A DNA stretch of 6,211 nucleotides from an uncultured bacterium (GTDB taxonomy: Bacteria; Bacillota; Clostridia; Lachnospirales; Lachnospiraceae). Below, piece by piece: positions 1 to 5,092 of this stretch. The translations under genes and the position numbers were made by a program. Location: positions 1 to 6,211 of the forward strand of contig CAMNLO010000101.1 in the NCBI GenBank assembly GCA_946543095.1. Direction: 5' to 3'. How positions within the stretch are numbered: the first letter of the stretch is position 1; the number at the start of each line of letters is the position of its first letter. The notes below the pieces were generated by a model that searched no databases, had not been told where the DNA came from, and saw only the letters and a list, made by a program, of their open reading frames with translations.

Positions 1-2
1 TG

Positions 3-464
3 CTCTCCGCCAAGGGAGAGGTCTTCGATAAGGTGCTGGGGCTGGAGCTGGGGGCGGACGACTATATGGAGAAGCCCTTTGACAGTAAGGAGCTGGTGGC
101 CAGGGTCAAGGCAGTGCTCAGGCGGACCCGGATGTCAGGCGATGCCGCTCAGGAGCAGGGCCGGGGGAAGGTGGAATTCCCGGATCTGGTCATCAACCGC
201 ACGGACTATTCCGTGTTCCTGAACGGAAAACCCATCGAAATGCCGCCGAAGGAGCTGGAGCTGCTGTATTTCCTGGCGGCATCCCCGAACCACGTATTCA
301 CAAGAGAACAGCTGCTGGACCAGATCTGGGGCTATGAATACATCGGCGACACCAGGACCGTGGACGTGCATATCAAGCGTCTCAGGGAAAAGCTGGGGGA
401 TCACGAGAAATGGAAGCTGGCCACCATCTGGGGCATCGGTTATAAATTTGAGGCAAGGAGCTAA
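3..464 (+). CDS. OmpR/PhoB-family (VanR-like) response regulator, 5'-truncated
   Basis: C-terminal 153 residues of a two-component response regulator; the start and the phospho-acceptor Asp lie upstream of the window. The first visible residues (LSAKGE) match the end of receiver strand beta4, where the conserved Ser/Thr sits. GADDYMEKPF then carries the invariant Lys-Pro-Phe of beta5, and KELVARVKAVLRR is helix alpha5. After a linker comes a winged-helix DNA-binding domain of OmpR type: MPPKELELLYFLA, TREQLLDQIWGYEY (turn and recognition-helix region), DTRTVDVHIKRLREKL, and the wing IWGIGYKFE. The protein should bind DNA when phosphorylated by a histidine kinase that is not in the window. The stop is 5 nt before ddl, so the two are probably co-transcribed. 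No kinase gene follows it, so its partner is upstream or unlinked. The family is secure; the target genes are unknown. Confidence 0.95.
   Translation, partial: LSAKGEVFDKVLGLELGADDYMEKPFDSKELVARVKAVLRRTRMSGDAAQEQGRGKVEFPDLVINRTDYSVFLNGKPIEMPPKELELLYFLAASPNHVFTREQLLDQIWGYEYIGDTRTVDVHIKRLREKLGDHEKWKLATIWGIGYKFEARS
455..460 (+). promoter_or_regulatory. Ribosome binding site that sets the ddl TTG start
   Basis: AAGGAG lies inside the last codons of the response regulator, 9 nt before TTG at 470. The in-frame ATG at 485 is 24 nt away, too far for this site, so TTG is preferred. Confidence 0.75.
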
Positions 465-469
465 AGTCA

Positions 470-1447
470 TTGGCGCTTAAAAAAATGAAGATCATTGTCC
501 TGGCGGGCGGAGACTCCACGGAGCGGGAGGTCTCCCTCATCTCGGGGCATATGGTGGAAAAGGCCCTGAGAGAGAAGGGCCACGAAGTGGAATTCATGGA
601 CCTCCGGTTTATCAGAAGGCCCGAGGAATGGGGAGTCATCCTGTCGAAGTGCGCGAAATTTGACATTGCCTTTCTGGCTCTTCACGGAGTCCCGGGAGAA
701 GACGGAAGGCTTCAGGCCATGCTGGAGCTGGCGGGGATCTCCTACACGGGAGAGGGGTATCTCTCCTCCGGCATCTGCATGGACAAGGTGCTGACGAAGA
801 AAATTCTGCGGGAGGCCTCCCTTCCGGTGCCGGCGGAATACACATTGGAAGAAGCCGGAACGGCGGGGTTCCCCCTGGTGGTAAAGACCTCTACAGGCGG
901 CTCCAGTGTGGGGGTTTACATCGTGCAGGATAAGGAGGAGCTCTCCACAGCCATGGAAGAGGCAAAGAAGTACGGCGGCGAGGTCATGCTGGAGCAGTAT
1001 ATTCCCGGACGGGAATTCACGCTCACCGTCATGGACGGAAAGGCAATGCCCATCGTGGAGATCATTCCGAAAAGCAGTTTTTACGATTACGAGCATAAAT
1101 ACGAGCCCGGAGCCACGGAGGAGATCTGCCCCGCGAAGCTTCCGGAGGCGGAGACAAAGGCGTTATCGGAGCTTGCGGAGAAGGCGTACCGGGCCCTTTC
1201 CCTGAAGACCTACGCACGGTTTGACGTCCGCAGGGATGAGGCGGGCTCCTTCTATTTTCTGGAGGCCAACAGCCTGCCGGGCATGACCCCCACCTCCCTT
1301 CTGCCTCAGGAGGGGGCGGCCATGGGAATGGATTTCGCCGGGGTCTGCGAAAAGATCATTGAGGTTTCGTTGAAGAAAAACGAAGCCCTTTACCATTGGG
1401 AATACAGATATGGAAACGAGGGTCGGGATGATGGCCTGGAACGTTAG
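470..1447 (+). CDS. ddl: D-alanine--D-alanine ligase
   Basis: ATP-grasp ligase (325 aa, usual length about 300-370) that joins two D-Ala in the cytoplasm to make the dipeptide used by MurF. All expected motifs are present. GGDSTEREVSLISG (13-26) contains Glu18, equivalent to E. coli DdlB Glu15. HGVPGEDGRLQ (72-82) follows. GGSSVGV (143-149) is the serine-containing loop. FYDYEHKY (204-211) is the omega loop, RFD (250-252) supplies Arg and Asp, LEANSLPGM (264-272) gives the Mg-binding Glu265 and Asn267, and TSLLPQ (275-280) closes the site. Tyr211 sits at the position where D-Ala-D-Lac ligases of the Leuconostoc/Van type lack Tyr, so this is predicted to be a normal D-Ala-D-Ala enzyme and not a resistance ligase. 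Start is TTG with AAGGAG 9 nt upstream; ATG at 485 (five residues shorter) is the alternative. The last codons overlap murF. Confidence 0.96.
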   Translation: MALKKMKIIVLAGGDSTEREVSLISGHMVEKALREKGHEVEFMDLRFIRRPEEWGVILSKCAKFDIAFLALHGVPGEDGRLQAMLELAGISYTGEGYLSSGICMDKVLTKKILREASLPVPAEYTLEEAGTAGFPLVVKTSTGGSSVGVYIVQDKEELSTAMEEAKKYGGEVMLEQYIPGREFTLTVMDGKAMPIVEIIPKSSFYDYEHKYEPGATEEICPAKLPEAETKALSELAEKAYRALSLKTYARFDVRRDEAGSFYFLEANSLPGMTPTSLLPQEGAAMGMDFAGVCEKIIEVSLKKNEALYHWEYRYGNEGRDDGLER

Positions 1448-2744
1448 GAAGCTGGCGGAAGCGGTAGGGGGAGAGGCCCATATTCCCAAGGCACTGTTTG
1501 AACAGGAGATCGGGGGTGTGGTGATCGATTCCAGAAAGCTCCTCCCGGGGGATGTGTTCATTGCCACAAAGGGGGAGCGGGTGGACGGCCATAGCTTCAT
1601 TCCGCAGGTCATGGAGAAGGGCGCCCTGTTCGTGATCTGCGAAGATGCCCCCCAGGGGGATATCCCCTATATCAAAGTGCGGGATTCTTTTGCAGTGCTG
1701 AAGGCTGCGGCAAAGGCTTACCGGGCGCTTCTGACCATTCCCGTTGTGGCGGTAACGGGTTCCGTGGGCAAGACCAGCACCAAGGAAATGATCGCTTCGG
1801 TGCTCTCCGAAAAATACAATGTCTTAAAAACAGAGGGAAACTATAACAACGAGATCGGCATGCCACTGACGATCCTGCAGATCCGGAAGGAGCATACGGC
1901 AGCGGTTCTGGAGCTTGGCATCAATCATTTCGGGGAGATGGAGCGGCTGTCGGATATCGCAAGGCCGGACATCGCCGTGATCACGGCCATTGCGGAATGC
2001 CATCTGGAGGCCCTGGGGGACCTGGACGGCGTATTAAAGGCAAAGAGCGAGATCTTTACCCATATGGGCCCTGAGAGCACCGTGATCTTAAACGGGGATG
2101 ACGAGAAGCTTCGTACCATCAAAGAGGTCCACGGGAAAGCCCCCATCTTCTATCACTTCGGGGAGGATGGTTGTGAACCGGAGCTTGACTGCCCCATGGT
2201 TTTTCCCCTGCCGGGGATCCACCAGAGGAGAAATGCCCTGGCGGCGGCGGCTGTGGGACGGGTCCTTGGAGTCAGTGATGAACAGATCGTATCGGGGCTG
2301 AAAAAGGTCCGGGCCGTAGGCGGCAGAGGAGATGTGATCGACACCGGCCGCTATACCGTTTTAAACGACTGCTACAACGCGAATCCCACCAGCACAAGAG
2401 CGGGGCTTTCCACCCTCTGCGAGGACAGAGGGGCGAAGCGCCGGGTGGCGGTCCTGGGGGATATGCTGGAGCTTGGAAAAGAGGAAAGGGCGCTGCACTA
2501 CAGGCTTGGGGAGTATGCCGGGAAGGCAGGACCGGAGCTTCTGATCACCATCGGCCCCCTTTCCGAAGAGACGGACGCTGGCTTTGCGGCGGCGGCCCCG
2601 TCGAGGGAGCATTATCATTTTGCGGGAAACGGTGAATTTCTTGAGAAGGCGGGGGAGCTGCTGAAGGAGGGGGACAGGATCCTGCTGAAGGCCTCCCATG
2701 GGATGCATTTTGAGGAGATCCTGAAGAAGCTGAAGGAAATGTGA
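1428..2744 (+). CDS. murF: UDP-N-acetylmuramoyl-tripeptide--D-alanyl-D-alanine ligase
   Basis: Adds D-Ala-D-Ala to the UDP-MurNAc-tripeptide using ATP, the last cytoplasmic step in making the pentapeptide precursor. About 438 aa, typical for MurF. Domains in order: an N-terminal substrate domain with DSRKLLPGDVF and the GERVDGHSF motif; a central ATPase domain with P-loop TGSVGKTS (about 110-117), GNYNNEIG (137-144), a conserved His near 192, and the Lys of LKAKSEIF (about 206) that is carbamylated in Mur ligases; then GIHQRRNALAA, NDCYNANPTS (about 313-322) and VLGDMLELG in the C-terminal domain. Start choice: ATG 1428 or 1431 has GAGG (1419-1422) upstream and gives an N-terminus like other MurFs (MAWNVRKLAEAVGG). 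ATG 1410 is in frame but has no good ribosome site. The 20-nt overlap with ddl suggests translational coupling, and the two enzymes act consecutively. No terminator with a T-run follows the stop. Confidence 0.96.
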   Translation: MMAWNVRKLAEAVGGEAHIPKALFEQEIGGVVIDSRKLLPGDVFIATKGERVDGHSFIPQVMEKGALFVICEDAPQGDIPYIKVRDSFAVLKAAAKAYRALLTIPVVAVTGSVGKTSTKEMIASVLSEKYNVLKTEGNYNNEIGMPLTILQIRKEHTAAVLELGINHFGEMERLSDIARPDIAVITAIAECHLEALGDLDGVLKAKSEIFTHMGPESTVILNGDDEKLRTIKEVHGKAPIFYHFGEDGCEPELDCPMVFPLPGIHQRRNALAAAAVGRVLGVSDEQIVSGLKKVRAVGGRGDVIDTGRYTVLNDCYNANPTSTRAGLSTLCEDRGAKRRVAVLGDMLELGKEERALHYRLGEYAGKAGPELLITIGPLSEETDAGFAAAAPSREHYHFAGNGEFLEKAGELLKEGDRILLKASHGMHFEEILKKLKEM

Positions 2745-2897
2745 CCCGGCAGCGCCGTAAAGGGCACCGGAAAAACCAGGAGGCTGCAGCGAGTCAGGTT
2801 CCGTAAGGCTGACGGGAAATGCAGCTTTGGGAGAACAGCATTGCGGGAAGCGTAAGGCTGTCTGGGGGCCGGAAACGGTCCCGGAGTGATTCGGGAG
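2745..2897 (+). promoter_or_regulatory. Structured leader of the PilZ gene with alternative SD-masking hairpins
   Basis: Non-coding gap between murF and the PilZ gene. Hairpins seen: 2746-2770 (CCGG and GCC arms, loop GTAAAG); 2793-2813 (GTCAG/CTGAC enclosing CC-GTAA-GG, a GNRA loop); 2835-2861 (ACAGC/GCTGT); and 2865-2882 (7 bp, GAAA loop). A competing stem, 2879-2896 (TCCCGGA with TTCGGGA, loop GTGA), shares 2879-2882 with the GAAA hairpin and pairs with most of the GGGAG ribosome site (2893-2897). The 10-mer CGTAAGGCTG occurs at 2802-2811 and again at 2851-2860. This looks like a translational switch. I could not match it to the c-di-GMP-I (GEMM) or c-di-GMP-II aptamer consensus, nor to other riboswitch classes I know. 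No clear promoter is visible here, so transcription may continue from murF. Function is inferred from pairing alone. Confidence 0.45.
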
Positions 2898-2903
2898 TTA
2901 CAA

Positions 2904-3278
2904 ATGGAAAGAAGAAGAGCGGAGCGGACAAAGCTGCCGGAGGAACTGATCCTGAAGCGTCTGGACAACAAGACCATGAAGGAGATCAGGATCCAGGTTT
3001 CGGATGTTTCCAGAAGCGGGATCGGCTTCACCAGCGAAAGGATCCTCAGGATCGGGTCCATATATGAAACGGATATGTTGATCTGGACCCAGGAGACCAT
3101 CCATGTGTTTCTGGAGATCGTGCGGATCGAAAAGATCGGGCCGGAGCGCTTCTACTACGGCGCCAGCTTTATCGGGCTGCCGGAAATGGAGGCTGCCCGC
3201 ATCTCCGTGTATCAGACCGTGGATAAATACGAGCGTGCCAGAAGGGCCGGCATGCTGGAGGGAGTCGAGAAGAAATAG
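2904..3278 (+). CDS. PilZ domain protein (probable cyclic-di-GMP effector)
   Basis: Small cytoplasmic protein of 124 aa made of one PilZ domain. Both c-di-GMP-binding signatures are present: the N-terminal RxxxR (Arg4-Arg8, in MERRRAERTKLP) and D/NxSxxG (Asp34-x-Ser36-x-x-Gly39, in VSDVSRSGIGF). Beta strands follow (IYETDMLIW, IHVFLEIVRIEKI), then a YYGASFIGL strand and a charged C-terminal helix. Such stand-alone PilZ proteins bind c-di-GMP and usually alter motility, adhesion or polysaccharide secretion through a partner; the partner is not identifiable here. ATG at 2904 has GGGAG 6 nt upstream. GTG at 2886 is in frame but has no good ribosome site and lies within the leader hairpin loop. 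No membrane segment or extra domain is seen. The structured leader upstream suggests translational control. Confidence 0.9.
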   Translation: MERRRAERTKLPEELILKRLDNKTMKEIRIQVSDVSRSGIGFTSERILRIGSIYETDMLIWTQETIHVFLEIVRIEKIGPERFYYGASFIGLPEMEAARISVYQTVDKYERARRAGMLEGVEKK

Positions 3279-3310
3279 GGACTTCCGGGAAAAGGAGATC
3301 CGAAAACATA

Positions 3311-3336
3311 CTGCCCCCCGGCGAACCGGGGGGCAG
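3311..3336. terminator. Bidirectional intrinsic terminator between convergent genes
   Basis: A perfect 11-bp GC-rich stem (CTGCCCCCCGG with CCGGGGGGCAG) has a CGAA loop. It lies 32 nt after the PilZ stop and about 100 nt after the stop of the minus-strand gene. Reading on minus, the stem is followed by TATGTTTTC, a fair T-tract. Reading on plus, the tail GTTCATTT is weaker. It probably ends transcripts from both sides. A smaller 5-bp hairpin (3378-3391, CTGCC/GGCAG) sits nearer the minus gene without a T-run. Confidence 0.8.
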
Positions 3337-3439
3337 AGCTGTTCATTTCCCAACTGATCGGCAGAGCCGTGCATTTCCTGCCTGACGGCAGTCCGCATCC
3401 AAAGAAGGCATGGGCGGGGCATCTTACCGGTCCGAAGGA

Positions 3440-4540
3440 TCAGGACGCGATATCCAGATGCTGCACCGTGCCGGCAGTTCCGTCCTCGTAGAGGAAGAAC
3501 CCGGTCTGCCGCAGCATCCCGTTGATGCCGCCTCCCGCACCCCTGCGGGACATCTGCGTGGCAAGAGCCCCCAGATTGATGGCACCCACATTTTTGTCCT
3601 TCAGGGAGAAGAGTGTATCTTCACCGTCTTCGTTCTTCACCCAGATCTTCAGCTTCTCAAAGATCTCATCGTTTTCATCGATCCAGCCGTTGCCGTCTCC
3701 ATCATAGGCAGAAAGCTCGGAAAAGCCGCTGCCGGTCTTTGCTCCGAAGAGCTCTGAGCCGTCGTCGATATGACCGTTTCCGTTCAGGTCAAGAGCCAGA
3801 AAGCCGCTGCCCCTGCCCAAAAGGGAGATCTGCTCCGTTGCTCCATCCGCATCCAGGTCGAAGGTGAACTTCTGGTCGGACAGCTCCGCGATCTCCGTGT
3901 CCAGATTGATCACAAGAGGATCGCAGAGATTGATCATGGCCGGAATGGACTGTACGTCATAGCGCTCCGCATAGTATTCCTCGAAGGAGCTGCTCATTTC
4001 AAAGGAGAGACCGAAGGAAAGCTCCCTTCCGTCCGCGGTCCTGACGGTCCCGTCCACAGAGTAGCCGGCATACTCGTATTCCCCGTGGAAGGTCTCTGTG
4101 GCATAGGAGAGGGATAATTCCCGGGGGCCGGCAATGAAGCCTGCCTCCGGGGCGGAAAGGGACAGCGTGTCCCCGTCGCTGTTTCCATAGGAATACCCGA
4201 TGCAGTAGGGGTCCTCCCGCCTGGAGACTCTGGAGAAGAGCAGGTAAAACAGATAGTCGATGCAGGACTGCCTGATTTTGTTGATGGAGGACTCCACATC
4301 CCGCTGTTCGGAAATGCCTGAGGTGCGCTTCGCAGCGTTGGACCTTACCTCACGGTTATGCTCCTCAAGGGTCTCCTTTAAGGAGTCGCGGCCGTTCAGA
4401 AGCTGGGAGAAGCGGCTGTATTCCCCGCCGGAATCCCCTTCCGTTACACCGCGGTGAAATCCTGCTAAGGTCCGTTTCCAGCTGATGCTTGTCTGGCCTG
4501 TCAGCGCTTCCTGGCGGATCAGCCCGGAATCAATCTTCAT
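3440..4540 (-). CDS. Hypothetical protein with dockerin/EF-hand-like calcium-binding loops
   Basis: 366-aa protein. The N-terminal half (1-200) is polar and not assignable; KETLEEHNREVRS near 55-67 could be helical. From DPLVINL (207-213) onward it resembles the conserved module seen at the C-terminus of many bacterial calcium-binding/VCBS-type proteins: FDLDADGATEQI (Asp228, 230, 232), then LALDLNGNGHIDDGSELFG (Asp251, Asn253, Asn255, Asp259), a GF-x-x-L segment, then YDGDGNGWIDENDE (Asp280, Asp282, Asn284, Asp288, Asp291), which fits an EF-hand loop. After that come KLKIWVKNEDGED and a C-terminal NGMLRQTGFFLYEDGTAGTVQHLDIA. There is no signal peptide or transmembrane helix, so if exported it uses a non-Sec route. 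ATG has AAAGGA 6 nt upstream. A sigma-28-like promoter lies upstream, and a PilZ gene converges on it from the other side, so a motility or surface link is possible but inferred. Calcium binding is predicted from residues only. Confidence 0.85.
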   Translation of the reverse strand: MKIDSGLIRQEALTGQTSISWKRTLAGFHRGVTEGDSGGEYSRFSQLLNGRDSLKETLEEHNREVRSNAAKRTSGISEQRDVESSINKIRQSCIDYLFYLLFSRVSRREDPYCIGYSYGNSDGDTLSLSAPEAGFIAGPRELSLSYATETFHGEYEYAGYSVDGTVRTADGRELSFGLSFEMSSSFEEYYAERYDVQSIPAMINLCDPLVINLDTEIAELSDQKFTFDLDADGATEQISLLGRGSGFLALDLNGNGHIDDGSELFGAKTGSGFSELSAYDGDGNGWIDENDEIFEKLKIWVKNEDGEDTLFSLKDKNVGAINLGALATQMSRRGAGGGINGMLRQTGFFLYEDGTAGTVQHLDIAS

Positions 4541-4546
4541 ACGTCA

Positions 4547-4552
4547 TCCTTT
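4547..4552 (-). promoter_or_regulatory. Ribosome binding site of the 366-aa minus-strand gene
   Basis: On the minus strand AAAGGA ends 6 nt before the ATG at 4540, which fixes that start. It lies just downstream of the hairpin-rich leader. Confidence 0.7.
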
Positions 4553-4571
4553 CTGCCGCGCTGCGGCGATC

Positions 4572-4774
4572 GGAAGCCCGCTGTATAGTGTATGTTCGCA
4601 GCAATCTGCGAAAGGCTTCCCCCTGCGGGGGCTGCCCGTTGTAAGGTGCATACCGCGTGGGCGCGGATCGCGCCGAAACAGCGGCTTCCGCGGGATGCAG
4701 TGCTGCTTTTGCGCAAAGCATCCCCTGAGCCCTCTGCGTCCTCCCTGAGCGCAGGGGGCCCTGCGCCGGCTTCC
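4572..4774 (-). other. Hairpin-rich 5' leader region of the minus-strand gene
   Basis: About 200 nt of GC-rich DNA with no convincing gene. Perfect inverted repeats are: 4572-4578/4614-4620 (GGAAGCC/GGCTTCC); inside it 4595-4612 (7 bp, CAAT loop); 4619-4631 (CCCCC-TGC-GGGGG); 4660-4674 (GGCGCG-GAT-CGCGCC); 4692-4698/4718-4724 (GGGATGC/GCATCCC), which competes with 4705-4719 (GCTTT/AAAGC); and 4749-4766 (GCGCAGG/CCTGCGC). GGCTTCC occurs three times (4614, 4683, 4768), and each copy can pair with the single GGAAGCC at 4572-4578. If the sigma-28-like promoter is real, all of this lies in the 5' untranslated RNA of the 366-aa gene. It could be a regulatory leader or a patch of repeat debris; the sequence does not decide. 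Confidence 0.4.
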
Positions 4775-4824
4775 TTCCATGATCCGCCGGATTATGGGCG
4801 CGCATTTCCCTGTTCGTGTCTATA

Positions 4825-4852
4825 GTATCGGCATTTCCGCGGGAAAAGCTTA
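4825..4852 (-). promoter_or_regulatory. Candidate sigma-28/SigD (motility-type) promoter
   Basis: Read on the minus strand: TAAG, 16 nt, GCCGATAC. The SigD/sigma-28 consensus is TAAA, 14-16 nt, GCCGATAA/T, so seven of eight -10 bases and three of four -35 bases fit with allowed spacing. Transcription would begin near 4815, about 275 nt before the ATG at 4540. An overlapping TACTAT/TATAGA could instead serve as a sigma-A -10, but I see no matching -35. The direction fits the 366-aa gene. Confidence 0.5.
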
Positions 4853-4898
4853 GTTGACACCGGCAACAGATCACGCTTTGCGCAATTCGAAGTTTGCC

Positions 4899-4928
4899 TC
4901 GTCATTTGGAGTAAATATGTGTTATACT
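4899..4928 (+). promoter_or_regulatory. Extended -10 sigma-A promoter for the acidic membrane protein
   Basis: TGTTATACT (4920-4928) is an extended -10 element (TG-n-TATACT). TCGTCA at 4899-4904 matches the -35 at four of six positions with 18 nt spacing. The DNA around it is more AT-rich than its flanks. Transcription should start near 4935, giving a leader of about 158 nt before the ATG at 5093. Confidence 0.65.
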
Positions 4929-4961
4929 TTACAGAAACATTTTTTTACGGGAGATAATAGT

Positions 4962-5030
4962 GTGAAAAAACATGCCGAAGCACTGCTTTTACACACTGCG
5001 ATTTGTGTTGGAGCGTCACAAATCGCCTGA
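4962..5030 (+). CDS. Possible 22-codon leader peptide ORF
   Basis: A GTG start at 4962 is preceded by GGGAG (4949-4953) at 8 nt spacing, a better ribosome site than that of the downstream gene. It encodes a 22-residue peptide beginning MKKHAEALLLHTAIC and stopping at TGA 5028-5030. It lies about 27 nt inside the predicted transcript and 62 nt before the next gene. The last 11 codons form a 10-bp perfect hairpin, and a second hairpin begins 2 nt after the stop, an arrangement like leader-peptide attenuation. The peptide has no run of a single regulatory amino acid. It is short, so it may be an accident in a structured RNA; a hairpin pairing 4940-4948 with 4962-4970 would also affect its start. 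Confidence 0.3.
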   Translation: MKKHAEALLLHTAICVGASQIA

Positions 5031-5061
5031 TGGCAGATCCAAATCTGATATTTGGATCGCC
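4998..5061 (+). promoter_or_regulatory. Tandem perfect hairpins in the leader of the acidic membrane protein
   Basis: Hairpin 1 (4998-5026) pairs GCGATTTGTG with CACAAATCGC, 10 bp perfect, loop TTGGAGCGT. Hairpin 2 (5032-5061) pairs GATCCAAAT with ATTTGGATC, 9 bp perfect, loop CTGAT, extended by GGC/GCC across one bulged A. The linker 5027-5031 is also CTGAT. Loop 1 has GGAGC (5010-5014), complementary to GCTCC at 5073-5077, and TTGGA (5008-5012), complementary to TCCAA in the hairpin 2 arm (5038-5042). CCCC (5060-5063) can pair with GGGG (5083-5086) in the ribosome site of the gene at 5093. No T-run follows, so this is not a plain terminator. I do not recognise a named RNA family. Confidence 0.5.
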
Positions 5062-5092
5062 CCGTCGCTTATGCTCCGGAATGGGGATTATT

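Noticed and set aside
470..1447. Ddl as a vancomycin-resistance D-Ala-D-Lac or D-Ala-D-Ser ligase
   Set aside because: The omega loop keeps Lys210-Tyr211 as in normal D-Ala-D-Ala ligases, and no vanH, vanX or vanT gene is present in the window.
2746..2770. Hairpin right after murF as an intrinsic terminator
   Set aside because: It is followed by AAAAACC on the plus strand, with no T-tract, and the stem is interrupted.
2745..2903. Canonical c-di-GMP-I (GEMM) riboswitch before the PilZ gene
   Set aside because: AAAGGGCA and CGTAAGGC resemble parts of the GEMM core (AGGGCAAACC, ACGCAAAGCC), but the order, the AAACC and the GGCCTAA-like part do not fit by eye. Needs a covariance-model search.
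2898..3422. 174-codon open frame antisense to the PilZ gene
   Set aside because: The plus frame has clear PilZ motifs and a ribosome site; the antisense translation has no recognisable domain and runs through the terminator hairpin.
4854..4859. Perfect -35 hexamer TTGACA on the plus strand
   Set aside because: At 16-18 nt spacing the -10 position reads TTTGCG/TTGCGC, not a -10 element. Kept only as a possible activator-dependent site; the TATACT promoter further down is better.
4530..4874. Minus-strand open frame of 114 codons ahead of the calcium-loop gene
   Set aside because: Arg/Ala/Pro-rich translation typical of a shadow of GC-rich DNA. The only inner ATG (4805) has its purine run just 1 nt away, the longer start lies upstream of the likely transcript start, and the frame crosses many hairpins.
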